A DNA stretch of 64,000 nucleotides. Origin: Chitinophagales bacterium (GTDB taxonomy: Bacteria > Bacteroidota > Bacteroidia > Chitinophagales > LD1). The notes under the pieces were generated by a model. It searched no databases, was not told the origin of the DNA, and saw only the letters and a program-made list of their open reading frames with translations. Location of the stretch: contig JAHBTS010000001.1 in assembly GCA_019638515.1 (NCBI GenBank), positions 620,001 through 684,000 on the forward strand. The letters are read 5' to 3'. Each line of letters begins with the position of its first letter. Within the stretch, counting starts at the first letter, position 1. The translations under genes were made by a program, and so were the position numbers. Shown piece after piece: positions 19,701-28,991 of the stretch.

Positions 19701-22700
19701 TATGGGTGCTTACGAGTGCAGCCCTCTGGTTTACGTGGCTTGGGATGCGCCTAATGGTGGCAATGGGCAAAGTTGGGCAACTGCATACAATAGTTTGCAA
19801 GATGGTTTAGACGATGCATTTTTTAGTAGCGGTTTTTTAAAAGACGTGTGGGTGAAAGAAGGAACATACTATCCTAGCCGCGATCTGAATGGCAACAGCA
19901 ATGGAAGATTCAATACTTTTTATGTAAAAGGTTCTAATGCGGTGTATGGCGGTTTTGCCGGGAATGAAACACAATTATCACAGCGCAATATTCCCGCACA
20001 CCCAACTATACTTAGTGGCGATCTAGGCACAAAGAATGATAAATCCGATAACGCTTACCATGTGGTTACATTTAATTCTGCAAGCCCGCGTTTAGATGGT
20101 TTAATTATAGAAGGAGGCAATGCCGACCATCCAAGTAATTATACATACAAAGGTGGTGGCGGTATATATGAACTCAATAGTTTTGTGGCGGAATCGCATC
20201 CCGTAATCAATGGGTGTGTTATTAGAGATAATTCGGCATCAAGCAATGGTGGCGGTGTAATGATAAGCTCTAACTTGGCTAATTGTACAATGGATTTTAT
20301 ACAATGTATTTTTTACAATAACACGGCTCTGCGCGGAGGTGCAATATATATTCAAAAAGGAGGCAGCAACAACATAGATGTAAAAGCAAGGCTCTATAAT
20401 TGCACAGGTGTAAACAACGTAGGGTATGCATTTAATGCTCCAGGATTTGGTGAAGCCTACGTGGTACCTCCTGTAGTAGGCTCGGCAGTGCTGGAATTAA
20501 ACAACAACTTGTTGCTCAATAATACTACAGCCAATGGAAGTGTATTGAATGTAGGCGGAACGGTTATTGGAAGCAATAACTACATGGGTACAAACAACAA
20601 CGATTTAGTTGATATTACTAATCCCGTAGGTGCCGATGGTTTAATTATGACTGCCGATGATGGTTTTGCATTACAGTCGGGCAGCAGCGCCATAAACTAT
20701 GGAAACAATACCCTTATTCCCGCAGAAGTAAAAAGCGATATTACAGGTGAAGAGCGCATAAAGCAACTGCAAGTAGATGCAGGCGCATACGAAAGTTTTG
20801 GTTGCTTGAATGCTACAAAACTATATGTAGATGCAGAAGTAGATACACTCAATGGCAATGGATTAACTTGGGCAACTGCTTTCCGCTATTTGAATGATGC
20901 TTTAAAAATGGCAAATCTATGTTCATCGGTAGATTCTATCTTAATCGCCAAGGGTACTTATTACACATCGGGCGATGTAAATTCTACTGCAGACCAAAGT
21001 ATAGCGTTTGAAATAAGCCGTCCTGTAAAAATATATGGTGGCTATCCTAATGGTGGTGGTACTCGCGATGTTGCTGCCAACACAGTAGTGCTAAGTGGTG
21101 CAATCAATACACCTGCACGAACCGATAACAGCAACCACATTATGCGCGTAGCAGCAGGCGTAAGCGATACAACCCTAATTGATGGCATTACATTTACCAA
21201 CGGATATGCATCGGTTGTTGGTAGCTACACATTCAATGGAAAATTATTTAGGCGCACACAGGGCAGCGCACTATACAGCATTAACTCGTTGGTGCATGTA
21301 AACAATTGCCGATTTGTTTACAACTACGCAGCCGGTTCAGGTGGTGCGGTATATATAAACAGTGGCAAATTTATTTCTGAGCATTCGGTGTACGATATGA
21401 ATACTTCTTACCAAGGAGGCAGTGCGGTAAGTGCCGATATGGCAACCGATACGCTTCGCTTAGTGGGAAATGTTTTTGTGCGCGATACCTCTGTAAATAG
21501 CGTTGGAGGAGCGGTAAGTTCTACGTTTTTATCCACAACATCTTTTACCGATATTTCTAACAACTTGTTTGCTTTTAATAGTGCAAAAGGACAAGGCGGT
21601 GCTTTGTATGTTGCCACCGGTTTGTTTAATGTAAGCAACAATACATTCTTCAGTAACTCATCTAATGCTAATGGAGGTGGCGTATCTGTTCAAGCCAATC
21701 CAAATGCGGCTTCGCTCTTAGCAAATAATATTTTCTGGAGGAATAATGCAACCTATGGCGATAGTAGTTTCTTGTGTTCCGATTTTAATACGATAACGGG
21801 AAATGCAGAGTCAATCAATCCACAGTTTTCTAATGCGGCTAACCCTCTAGGACCCGATGGTTTGTGGTTTACGGCAGATGATGGTTTAAAATTGAAACCT
21901 ACTTCGCAGCTTATTAACTCAGGAGATAATACGGTAGTAAAATATTCCAAGGATATTATTGGCAGCACGAGAATTCAGCACGGCAAAGTAGATCCGGGCG
22001 CTTACGAAAGCGAGGCGGTGGTTACTCATTGGTATGTAAGTGCTGCACAAGATAGTATAGAACCCGATGGAACATCGTGGGCAAAAGCTTTCCCTAAGTT
22101 TCAAGATGGTGTAAATGCTGCAAAACCCGGAGATAGTGTGTGGGTGGCACAAGGTATTTACACGCCTGATTCTTCAGGTACTTCATTCAATTTAAAAAAT
22201 AAGGTGAAGGTGTTTGGCGGTTTTAAGGCAGTTGAAAGTTTATTGGCGCAGCGCAGTTTGAGCGATGGCTACAATAGTGTTTTAAAAGGAAACAATGCTG
22301 CGGTAGTGAAGAATGATAGCACAGATAACAGTACTTTGTTAGATGGATTTGTGATTAAAAATGGTAATACTTCACGGAATGGTGGAGGTTTGCGGAATAC
22401 GGCTTCTGCTGCTGTTTTTAATCATTTGGTGTTTCAAGATAACCAAGCTGCTAATGGTGGTGCTGTAGCGAATGTGAAATCTTCTTGTAAGTTTTACAAT
22501 ACAGTTTTTGTAGGTAATCAATCGTCTTCTTCGGGCGCTGCAATTTACGATAGCAGTGCTGTAATTGATATGCGCCAAATTACTTGCTACAACAATACAG
22601 CAGCCAATGGAGCACTTATTGCCAATGTGGCAAACTCTAATTTTTCTATAAGCAATAGCGTTTTGTGGAACAATACTTCAGCGGAATTATTCAACCAATC

Positions 22701-24885
22701 ATCTACAGCTACGGTTGCTTACACTATGGCAGAAAGTGAGCAAACGGGGCAGGGAAATATTTTGGGCATAAACCCTAAGTTTAACAACGAGCATGCGCCC
22801 GAAGGCTTTGATGGACGTTGGTTTACAGCCGATGATGGTTTAACAGCTACTTACTATTCTGCATTTGTAAATAATGGAAGTAATGCGCTGGCAACAGCTA
22901 TTACTACCGATGTGAGTGGACTCAATCGCTTGCAAAACGGCACGGTAGATATGGGTGCTTACGAAAGTGCTGAACTTACTTTTTGCGATAGCATGGCACA
23001 GTACAATAAAAGTGTATTGTATGTGAATGCTAATGTGCCCGGAAGTGGTGATGGAGCTTCGTGGGCAACAGCTTTTAAAACGCTGAATGAAGCATTGGAT
23101 ATTGCTAATTATTGCTCTTCTATTGATTCAATTTTAGTAGCGGGTGGAACTTATTATCCAACGGGTTACAAAGAGGGAGAAGACAGAAAACTCAGCTTCC
23201 GTATGTTGCGAAACAATATTCATTTGCTTGGAGGCTTTTCGGGAAATGATTCTGTGGCGAGAGATTTAGGCGTATTCAATACTATTTTAAGTGGAAATAT
23301 TAATGATGGCTCTGTGAATACTGACAATAGTTTTCATGTGTTGTCTTTTAAAAATGTGGGTGCTGCTTGCAGTATTGATGGTGTAATTATTGTAGATGGA
23401 AAAGCAGATAGCACCATAGCGCCATTCAACCAAGGTGGAGGATTGTATAATGTTGCATCTGGTGCCGGTAACAACAGTAGCCCTACAATATCGAATTGCG
23501 TATTTAGTAATAATAGCGCACGCATTGGCGGTGCGGTAATAAACAGTGCTTCTACCCAAGGAGCAGCGCGTCCTTCTTTTGTAAACTGTGTGTTTGCAGA
23601 AAACAATGCTTTGTTAGATGGCGGTGCAGTTTATACGAGCGTTTCCGGTGGCAGTAATGCAACAGCCATGTTTACTAACAGTACTTTTGCAGGCAATAGC
23701 GCAGGTGCAAAAGGTGGTGCCGTGTATAACTTAGGAACAGGCGGAACCAACAATACAACATTTAAGAATTGTATTGTTTGGGGAAATACCGCTGGCTCCG
23801 GTGTGGCAAACACCAAGCAGGTAACGAACGAAAATGCTATGGCTCGCTCTTCGTTCAGTTTATTCCAAGGCGGATTGCCTGCATTGTTGATAGACAGCGG
23901 AAACAACTTGTACCAAATACCTCTTTTAGTAGATTCTATTCATCCAAAAGGATTCGACCAGCAGTGGATGACTTTTGATGATGGCTTTGCATTAAAGAGC
24001 GGAAGTCCTGCCATTAAAACCGGAACAGCATCGGGCGCGCCAGCATTGGCTATTACCGGAGCAGCGCGTGGCTCTATGCCCGATAGAGGTGCTTACCAAA
24101 ATAGTTGTACGGCTGTAAACTTTACACAAAACATACAGCAGGCAGCTTGCGATAGTGTTGTTTCGCCAAGCCGCAAGTATAGTTGGTTTACTTCCGGCAC
24201 TTATTTCGATACGCTTTACAGCGCTATTGGATGCGATACTTTCTTAACCATTCATCTTACATTGAATCACACTTCGGTTACAAACTTAACTGCTACGGCT
24301 TGTGGTAGTTATGTGTCGCCAAGTGGGCAGTTTGTTTGGGATACATCGGGTTTGTATTACGATACTTTACAGGCTGTATCCGGTTGCGATAGCATCTTTA
24401 TAGTTCAACTTACCATTGATACTTTACCGCAACCTGTTGTTGTTCAAAACGGAACTATATTAACTACGCAGGCATTTGCAAGCTACCAGTGGTTGCTGAA
24501 TAATGTTGCCATAACTGGCGCTACAAGCCAAAGTTATACAGCCTTGCAAAATGGAGATTACAGTGTTGTAGTTACTAATGCAAGTGGTTGTAGCGATACC
24601 AGTGCAGCAGTAAATATTATTGGGTTGAGTGTGTTTGATTTTGAAGGAGGAGCGCAGGTGGCTTTGTATCCTAATCCTAACAATGGGAATTTTACACTAA
24701 TGTTTTCAAATAGTGAACTGCATGAAGTATATGCAACAGATATGCAAGGAAGAATAGTAATTCCTACTGAAATGCTATCTGGTTCAAAACAGTTTTCATT
24801 AGAGCATTTAAGTGATGCTGTTTATTTCTTACATATCAAACAGCAAAGTGGCATAAAAACTATTCGGTTTGTAGTAGCGCGATAG
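16771..24885 (+). CDS. Giant beta-helix surface protein with five tandem modules and T9SS sorting domain
   Basis: About 2,704 aa from the ATG at 16771. The frame extends to a GTG at 16732; a further ATG at 16780 is equally possible, and both ATGs keep the signal peptide that ends near CAHAQG. Order (numbered from the GTG): Gly-rich region (about 60-450); two HYR-like beta-sandwich domains (about 455-620); five right-handed parallel beta-helix modules starting near 624, 1000, 1364, 1767 and 2096, each opening like LYVDASATGNNDGSSW and four ending in (MG/PG)AYE; two short Cys-containing repeats (about 2450-2560); an Ig-like domain; and a T9SS type A domain (VALYPNPNNGNFTL to FVVAR). Pectin-lyase-like helices of this type bind or cleave polysaccharide or act as adhesins. 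No catalytic residues could be assigned. Surface location is strongly indicated; function is open. Confidence 0.88.
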   Translation: MHNMFHKVYTLRSYCMWVACFALLQCAHAQGLSLPAFYDVSGVKLSNTNGNWVTVNPQQPNNIDLIETQLFKMPGRGMGVVGVEFKLFGADGGTARFKSGAINNFAEGGKGAQLYYQVDLSGLNMWKRPFLVTFGKKGESRTYDKYLYCSAGGGGSTGMAWLSPNANSASLHKTWRSLFWGGNKIAAAAGGGGGFATNANVSNGKAAMGLERSNTTLVDYSYDFHYEKLTDGSGAELMTVGAGGSRMRTDAAVLNDPVCCDNFDKMRKAGSYVHNVFNFTKSVALGVSNKILQSVTFGQSGGVSTFTFPETNGSPAGGYFSPTSNFSITNDGGRGGAGFSGGGAGVPNTDFYTYALSYTSGLTSGGGGTGSLQQITATAHYSGAGNSGGNGGLSALSDYLVNTSIVNGGSTATPKSGYFMYRTIADTTPPVVSIDTVTIYIPQSTFGVLYSSAQLSRATIVDDCSDNDSVNTITFSKAKFTCSDVGTTQPVTVTVADFAGNQTIKTIMVVVKDTSHPIAIPIIPPNPFLPNYKDPFTIDVTKEPYTVTAADLPEGYDGCNGGVVIHFTPTTFTCAHAGTSQTVSFYYTDSDGNSSSVGTVTFNIIAQSYPVLYVDASATGNNDGSSWSNAFKNLQDALKPGCEADRAIYIAQGTYYPDRGNNVTTGNRNASFVIPENYKLYGGFPSGGDVFNNRKPATFATVLSGEIGNIASTNDNSYHIVTINSNNTLLDGFVLSDGNASAGLGSGGGAVFFQQPSIGTAAYTNTFRNCTFKNNMGTSGSAVYAQHQNTNNANSIDFVNCMFSKNTASSKGGAVYVESTSSNANQNFTNCVFTQNTGDIGGAVYASTSFSKLNLTNCTFTRNKATTSGGALFNQGAATIRNSIFYADSSNNVLNEVTNTGVLNTAFSNIHGSGGSANWNTSFGNNLGNNIDTNPQFNLINLSLNPSSPCRNRGEKAYNTEPIDINQGIRVVQDTIDMGAYECSPLVYVAWDAPNGGNGQSWATAYNSLQDGLDDAFFSSGFLKDVWVKEGTYYPSRDLNGNSNGRFNTFYVKGSNAVYGGFAGNETQLSQRNIPAHPTILSGDLGTKNDKSDNAYHVVTFNSASPRLDGLIIEGGNADHPSNYTYKGGGGIYELNSFVAESHPVINGCVIRDNSASSNGGGVMISSNLANCTMDFIQCIFYNNTALRGGAIYIQKGGSNNIDVKARLYNCTGVNNVGYAFNAPGFGEAYVVPPVVGSAVLELNNNLLLNNTTANGSVLNVGGTVIGSNNYMGTNNNDLVDITNPVGADGLIMTADDGFALQSGSSAINYGNNTLIPAEVKSDITGEERIKQLQVDAGAYESFGCLNATKLYVDAEVDTLNGNGLTWATAFRYLNDALKMANLCSSVDSILIAKGTYYTSGDVNSTADQSIAFEISRPVKIYGGYPNGGGTRDVAANTVVLSGAINTPARTDNSNHIMRVAAGVSDTTLIDGITFTNGYASVVGSYTFNGKLFRRTQGSALYSINSLVHVNNCRFVYNYAAGSGGAVYINSGKFISEHSVYDMNTSYQGGSAVSADMATDTLRLVGNVFVRDTSVNSVGGAVSSTFLSTTSFTDISNNLFAFNSAKGQGGALYVATGLFNVSNNTFFSNSSNANGGGVSVQANPNAASLLANNIFWRNNATYGDSSFLCSDFNTITGNAESINPQFSNAANPLGPDGLWFTADDGLKLKPTSQLINSGDNTVVKYSKDIIGSTRIQHGKVDPGAYESEAVVTHWYVSAAQDSIEPDGTSWAKAFPKFQDGVNAAKPGDSVWVAQGIYTPDSSGTSFNLKNKVKVFGGFKAVESLLAQRSLSDGYNSVLKGNNAAVVKNDSTDNSTLLDGFVIKNGNTSRNGGGLRNTASAAVFNHLVFQDNQAANGGAVANVKSSCKFYNTVFVGNQSSSSGAAIYDSSAVIDMRQITCYNNTAANGALIANVANSNFSISNSVLWNNTSAELFNQSSTATVAYTMAESEQTGQGNILGINPKFNNEHAPEGFDGRWFTADDGLTATYYSAFVNNGSNALATAITTDVSGLNRLQNGTVDMGAYESAELTFCDSMAQYNKSVLYVNANVPGSGDGASWATAFKTLNEALDIANYCSSIDSILVAGGTYYPTGYKEGEDRKLSFRMLRNNIHLLGGFSGNDSVARDLGVFNTILSGNINDGSVNTDNSFHVLSFKNVGAACSIDGVIIVDGKADSTIAPFNQGGGLYNVASGAGNNSSPTISNCVFSNNSARIGGAVINSASTQGAARPSFVNCVFAENNALLDGGAVYTSVSGGSNATAMFTNSTFAGNSAGAKGGAVYNLGTGGTNNTTFKNCIVWGNTAGSGVANTKQVTNENAMARSSFSLFQGGLPALLIDSGNNLYQIPLLVDSIHPKGFDQQWMTFDDGFALKSGSPAIKTGTASGAPALAITGAARGSMPDRGAYQNSCTAVNFTQNIQQAACDSVVSPSRKYSWFTSGTYFDTLYSAIGCDTFLTIHLTLNHTSVTNLTATACGSYVSPSGQFVWDTSGLYYDTLQAVSGCDSIFIVQLTIDTLPQPVVVQNGTILTTQAFASYQWLLNNVAITGATSQSYTALQNGDYSVVVTNASGCSDTSAAVNIIGLSVFDFEGGAQVALYPNPNNGNFTLMFSNSELHEVYATDMQGRIVIPTEMLSGSKQFSLEHLSDAVYFLHIKQQSGIKTIRFVVAR
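18601..24105 (+). repeat. Five tandem beta-helix modules within the giant gene
   Basis: Modules begin near 18601, 19729, 20821, 22030 and 23017, a spacing of about 990-1,210 bases. Each opens with (L/V/W)YV, then an SWATAF-like motif and a 'yGGF' turn, followed by many GGAVY/GGGV coil turns, and has an 'ADDG' element near its end. DNA identity between copies is low, so these are old duplications, not recent expansion. Confidence 0.85.
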
Positions 24886-24891
24886 CGCAAA

Positions 24892-24941
24892 AAAAATATG
24901 TTCACGAAGCTGTTAAATACTTCATGGCTTCGTGAACATAT
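24892..24941 (-). terminator. Terminator overlapping the end of the gamma-carbonic anhydrase gene
   Basis: A perfect 15-bp inverted repeat (24896-24910 with 24927-24941, ATATGTTCACGAAGC) is followed, on the minus strand, by a T8 run. The 5' arm is coding (EYVHEA), and the TGA stop codon lies inside the 3' arm. On the plus strand the T tract is lacking, so it mainly serves the minus-strand gene. Confidence 0.75.
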
Positions 24942-25420
24942 TCATCTTCACCTTCTTTAATTCGGTAAATTATTTCGGCAGGAAGTTGTTTTACGATTTT
25001 ACCCGGAGAACCCAACACCATCGAATAGTTCGGTACAACCATATTTTCGGTTACCAAAGCATGAGCACCAATAACGCAGCCATTTCCAATAGTTGCACCG
25101 TTCATTACGGTAGCCCGCATTCCAATTAAGTTGTGGTTGCCAATGGTGCATCCGTGCAGTATGGCTCCATGCCCTATAATATTTCCACTTCCAACGTTGA
25201 TAGGTTTTCCCGGATCTACATGAAAGATACAGCCTTCTTGAATATTGGTACGTGCGCCAATAATCATTTTATCCATATCGGCACGCAGTACTGCACCATA
25301 CCAAATGCTAACATTGTCGCCTAGTTCTATATCTCCGATTACAACTGCATTGTGTGCAATAAATACGTTTGCTCCTTTCTTTACTTTAGAAAGGAGTGTT
25401 TGGTAATATCCGTTGTTCAT
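24902..25420 (-). CDS. Gamma-class carbonic anhydrase-like hexapeptide protein
   Basis: A 172-aa left-handed beta-helix protein of the YrdA/PaaY/CamH group. Hexapeptide turns run from VFIAHNAVVIGDIELGDNVS to IGNGCVIGAHALVTEN. Candidate zinc His ligands lie in IFHVDPG and GHGAILHGC, as in Cam-like gamma-CAs, where three His from neighbouring subunits of the trimer bind the metal. The family hydrates CO2 or acts as an acyl-transferase-like scaffold; activity here is not provable by eye. It is the last gene of a minus-strand run (nucleotidyltransferase, TPR protein, this gene), 17 bases below the TPR gene, and its last codons form part of a terminator. Confidence 0.88.
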   Translation of the reverse strand: MNNGYYQTLLSKVKKGANVFIAHNAVVIGDIELGDNVSIWYGAVLRADMDKMIIGARTNIQEGCIFHVDPGKPINVGSGNIIGHGAILHGCTIGNHNLIGMRATVMNGATIGNGCVIGAHALVTENMVVPNYSMVLGSPGKIVKQLPAEIIYRIKEGEDEYVHEAMKYLTAS

Positions 25421-25437
25421 TTATGCTTAAAAGAAGG

Positions 25438-27189
25438 TTAATCAATAAATTTTTGAGCGGCAATTTTTTTGTCTAAAGTGGTAGAGTCGCTACCGGCTTC
25501 TTTTGCTTTATTCCAATACTCTACAGCCTTTTGGGTATCGCCTAATTTTGAAAGTATGTCGCCATAATGCTCTAAGATAGTAGCGCTGTTTTCGCCTTCA
25601 TTTTTCAATGCTTTTTCTTGCCATTCTTTGGCAGCTTTGTAGTCGCCCATTACAAAAAGAATCCAAGCATAGGTGTCTAAAAACGAGTCGTTGTTTTCTT
25701 GTAGTTTGTTAGCATAAGCGCTCATTTGCTTTGCTTTCTCTAAATTGGTTTTGCGCAGGGCTAAATAGTAGCTGTAATTATTGAGTACGGTAGCGTTATC
25801 CGGGTCTAATTTTATGGCTTTGTCGAAGCAGCTGTCCGATTCTTCGTTGCGTGTTAAGTTGTGCAGCACATCGCCAATATTAGACAGAAATTGAGCACGG
25901 AGTTTATTGTTTTCTACGCTCATTTTTTCGCCTTTGCCATAGCTTTTTAATGCTTGGTCGTATTCTTTAAAATGGTTTTCGGCCATGCCTTTAAAAAGAA
26001 AAGTAATGGCTTGGTTTGGAAAGTATTCAAGGGAGTAAGTGGTAACTTCTTTGAGTTTTTTCCAATCTTGTTTTTGGTTGTAAATAAAGAAGAGTTGCTG
26101 CCATACATTAAATACATCTTTTTGTAAATCTAACGAGCGCAAATAGGCAGCCAGTGCTGTATCTATTTGATTATCTAAGTTGTATAAATCGCCACGAATG
26201 GCATGTGCTTTGGCTTCTTTTGGGTGTGTGGCAGCTAAGATGTCTGCCAATTGCAGGGCTTCTTTTCGGTTGTCTTTTTTTACATCAAAGTACTGTATGT
26301 AAGGAAAGAGCATTTTTACTTTGGCATCTATATTCAGCGATGGGTTAGAGAATAATTTTTTCAGTGTTTCGCGCCTTGCGGTGGAGTCTCCGTTTTTGGT
26401 ACTGTAATCGGCCACAGCTAAAAGGGCTTGTGGGTTTTCGGGGTCTAGTTCCAATACTTTTTTGTAGAGTGTGTTTGCTTTTTCGCGCATGTTGTTGGCA
26501 GTGTATAAATCTGCCTGCATGAGTATAAAGTTAGGTTCATCGGGGTAGGCATCTTCTAACTTTTTTAATTCGCCCATTGCTTTTTCGAATTGGTTAACGG
26601 AGAGGTATAAGCTCTTTTTGCGTGTTACAATTTCTTCGTCTAGTCCAAAAATGCTTTCAAACTGATCGTATGTTTTTATGGCATCTAGTGGTTGCTTATG
26701 TTGAATTTGTAGAAATGCCAAATTCATATAAAAGTCTGGTTCGTTGGGGTTTTGTTTTATGAGTTCTTTGTAAAGAGGAATAGCATCTTTGGGCGAAGTG
26801 CGCGATAAAATTCCTGCCAAAAAATCTTTGTAAAAAATATTGCTTTGGTCTAGCTGTACTGCGGTTTCTGCGGCTTCGCGTGCTGCTTGCACTTGCCCGC
26901 TTCCAAAGTATAATTGTGCTAATTGAAAGTGTGCATCGGCATTTTTGCTGTCGAGTGCAATTACTTCTTTAAACTGGCGGAGTGCACTTTCGTAATCTTC
27001 AATCATTTTTGCCTTTTCGGCATCTATAAAGAGGCGCTCGGTTTGCGCATCGTTAGCATTGCTTTGAACTGCTTCTTTCTTTTTCTTCTTTTTGGTTTTA
27101 TCTTTTTGGGGCAAAAAAGTTGCGGTGCTTCCGTTTGAAAGTAAAAAAGCCACCGTAAGAGATATTGAGATTAAGAAGCGGAAATTCAT
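25438..27189 (-). CDS. Exported tetratricopeptide-repeat protein
   Basis: A 583-aa protein with an N-terminal signal peptide (LISISLTVAFLLSNGSTA), a Lys-rich patch (KTKKKKKKE) and then roughly a dozen TPR units (about 45-575), for example AHFQLAQLYFGSGQVQAA and TVLNNYSYYLALRKTNLEKA. TPR solenoids mediate protein-protein contact. Exported examples in Bacteroidota often work in envelope assembly, but no partner is named by the sequence. Its start overlaps the stop of the upstream nucleotidyltransferase by 4 bases, so the two are translationally coupled. No lipobox Cys is present. Confidence 0.82.
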   Translation of the reverse strand: MNFRFLISISLTVAFLLSNGSTATFLPQKDKTKKKKKKEAVQSNANDAQTERLFIDAEKAKMIEDYESALRQFKEVIALDSKNADAHFQLAQLYFGSGQVQAAREAAETAVQLDQSNIFYKDFLAGILSRTSPKDAIPLYKELIKQNPNEPDFYMNLAFLQIQHKQPLDAIKTYDQFESIFGLDEEIVTRKKSLYLSVNQFEKAMGELKKLEDAYPDEPNFILMQADLYTANNMREKANTLYKKVLELDPENPQALLAVADYSTKNGDSTARRETLKKLFSNPSLNIDAKVKMLFPYIQYFDVKKDNRKEALQLADILAATHPKEAKAHAIRGDLYNLDNQIDTALAAYLRSLDLQKDVFNVWQQLFFIYNQKQDWKKLKEVTTYSLEYFPNQAITFLFKGMAENHFKEYDQALKSYGKGEKMSVENNKLRAQFLSNIGDVLHNLTRNEESDSCFDKAIKLDPDNATVLNNYSYYLALRKTNLEKAKQMSAYANKLQENNDSFLDTYAWILFVMGDYKAAKEWQEKALKNEGENSATILEHYGDILSKLGDTQKAVEYWNKAKEAGSDSTTLDKKIAAQKFID

Positions 27190-28193
27190 TCTGTTATTGC
27201 TGTGTAATCGCCAATGCTGAAATCGGCAAATGTGCCTTGTAAATTAACGTGGTTTCCCACCATACTGTTGTGAAGTAAATAATTTTTTAAAGAAGATTGT
27301 GATTGCACAATGCTATTCTTTACAATACAGTTTTCTATCACCGAATTTTTACCAATAGAAACATGTGGCCCTACAACACTGTTTACAATTTTTGCTCCTT
27401 CTGCAATATAGCAGGGAGGTATAATGGTGCTGTTTTCTATAACAGCTTGTTCGCTAACTAATTTTTCATTTTTAATGAATTCTAAGTAGCGCTGGTTGGT
27501 ATCTACGGTGGCTGTTTTATTACCGCAATCTAGCCATTCGCTTACTTCGCCCGGTTTAAATGGAGTGCCTTTTTGTTTCATGTTCTCCAGCGCGTGGGTG
27601 AGTTGGTATTCACCTTTCTGCATAATGTTGTTATCAATTAAAAATTGCAGTTCGTTGCGCAGGTAAGCTCCGTCTTTAAAATAATAAATGCCAATGATGG
27701 CGAGGTCGCTCACAAACTCTTGTGGCTTCTCAACAAAATCGGTTATCACGCCTTCGCTGTTTAGTTTAACTACGCCAAATGGACGAGGGTCTTCTACTTT
27801 TTGTACCCAAATAATGCCTTCTTGTGCGGTATCTAATTGGTTATTGAAGCGAAAGAGTGTGTCGGCAAAAGCAACAATAGTTTTTCCTTGTAAAAAATCT
27901 TGTGCGCATAAAACAGCATGGGCTGTGCCGAGTGCTTCGTCTTGGTATGCAATGTGGTAATTGGTGCCCAAAGATTGGCCAATTTGCTGTATCTGGTTTT
28001 CTATGGCTGTGCCAAAATCGCGCCTAATGATGAATACTACATTTTCAACTTTTTCGGGAACGGTTTTTATGAGATCTTCTACCAAACGTTGCACAATTGG
28101 TTTTCCGGCAACGGGTAGCATTGGTTTAGGAATGGTGAGTGAGTGCGGACGCAGGCGTGTACCCCAGCCTGCCATCGGAATAATAATATTCAT
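27186..28193 (-). CDS. Sugar-phosphate nucleotidyltransferase with beta-helix tail
   Basis: A 335-aa cytosolic enzyme of the NTP-transferase family, making NDP-sugars from NTP and sugar-1-phosphate for envelope or exopolysaccharide synthesis. The N-terminal signature is PMAGWGTRLRPHSLTIPKPM (nucleotide-binding loop and active-site Lys), with FADTLFRF as metal/base motif and FVEKPQEF. The C-terminal ~90 residues carry left-handed helix hexapeptides (VVGPHVSIGKNSVIENCIV), as in GlmU or long RmlA-like proteins. Base and sugar specificity (dTTP-glucose, GDP-mannose or UDP-GlcNAc) cannot be decided. It overlaps the following TPR gene by 4 bases. Confidence 0.88.
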   Translation of the reverse strand: MNIIIPMAGWGTRLRPHSLTIPKPMLPVAGKPIVQRLVEDLIKTVPEKVENVVFIIRRDFGTAIENQIQQIGQSLGTNYHIAYQDEALGTAHAVLCAQDFLQGKTIVAFADTLFRFNNQLDTAQEGIIWVQKVEDPRPFGVVKLNSEGVITDFVEKPQEFVSDLAIIGIYYFKDGAYLRNELQFLIDNNIMQKGEYQLTHALENMKQKGTPFKPGEVSEWLDCGNKTATVDTNQRYLEFIKNEKLVSEQAVIENSTIIPPCYIAEGAKIVNSVVGPHVSIGKNSVIENCIVKNSIVQSQSSLKNYLLHNSMVGNHVNLQGTFADFSIGDYTAITE

Positions 28194-28249
28194 TTTGTTT
28201 TTTAAAGATTTAATGGATGTAAATAGAAAATTTTATTGGAAAAATGAAA

Positions 28250-28930
28250 CTAAAACAGAAAGCGATTGTCGCGATTCCAATATTTTACAAGTAAGAAACC
28301 CATGAGTGCGCCACCTAAGTGTGCAAAGTGTGCAATGTTGTCGCCAGCCTGCATAGCAATGCCGCGGTAGAGTTCCCAAATAATATAGAGTACTACAAAC
28401 ACTTTTGCTTTTAGAGGTATTGGCGGAAATAGCAACATAAGCTCTGTGTTGGGAAACAACATGCCAAAGGCTGCCAATACGCCAAACACGGCTCCGCTGG
28501 CACCAACGGTAGGTATAAAGTAAATTTCTTGAAGCGTATAGAATTGATTCAGATTGGTATCGGTAGCAAAAATACTGCCTGTAAAGTTATATACCTGCCA
28601 TGCTTGTACGCCCAAGTGCAGTAATTCTGCTCCAAATCCGGTAAGGAAATAAAAGAGCAAAAACCTCTGAGGTCCCCACACGCGCTCTAATACAGTGCCA
28701 AATAAAAACAAGGCATACATATTGGAGAAAATATGCAGGAAACCTCCGTGCATAAACATGTGGGTGAATAGCTGAATAGGTTTAAACTCAGGCGATCCAA
28801 AATAAAACAAACCTAAGGTGCGGCTGAGGTGAATGCCTAAGAACATTTCGCTAAACAGTGTTGCTGCAAAGAACAATACGTTTAGAATAATAAGGTTGAT
28901 TACAACACTACGCGTGTCTATATGAAACAT
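28250..28930 (-). CDS. Rhomboid-family intramembrane serine protease
   Basis: A 226-aa polytopic membrane protease with about six hydrophobic helices. The catalytic Ser is S145 in GASGAVFG, and the partner His is probably H204 in HFAHLGGALMG. HGGFLHIFSNMYALFLFG is the conserved N-terminal His/Asn loop that shapes the oxyanion hole. It cleaves transmembrane substrates inside the inner membrane. A segment between helices (VYNFTGSIFATDTNLNQF) is longer than in GlpG. Neighbours on the same strand are TlpA upstream and the nucleotidyltransferase downstream, with gaps of about 55-60 bases, so a loose operon is possible. Confidence 0.9.
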   Translation of the reverse strand: MFHIDTRSVVINLIILNVLFFAATLFSEMFLGIHLSRTLGLFYFGSPEFKPIQLFTHMFMHGGFLHIFSNMYALFLFGTVLERVWGPQRFLLFYFLTGFGAELLHLGVQAWQVYNFTGSIFATDTNLNQFYTLQEIYFIPTVGASGAVFGVLAAFGMLFPNTELMLLFPPIPLKAKVFVVLYIIWELYRGIAMQAGDNIAHFAHLGGALMGFLLVKYWNRDNRFLF

Positions 28931-28991
28931 GCAGCGAAAATAAAATTACCGCGCTATTGGCTATATGGTTTTGCTTTTGTTGGCTTTCGCT

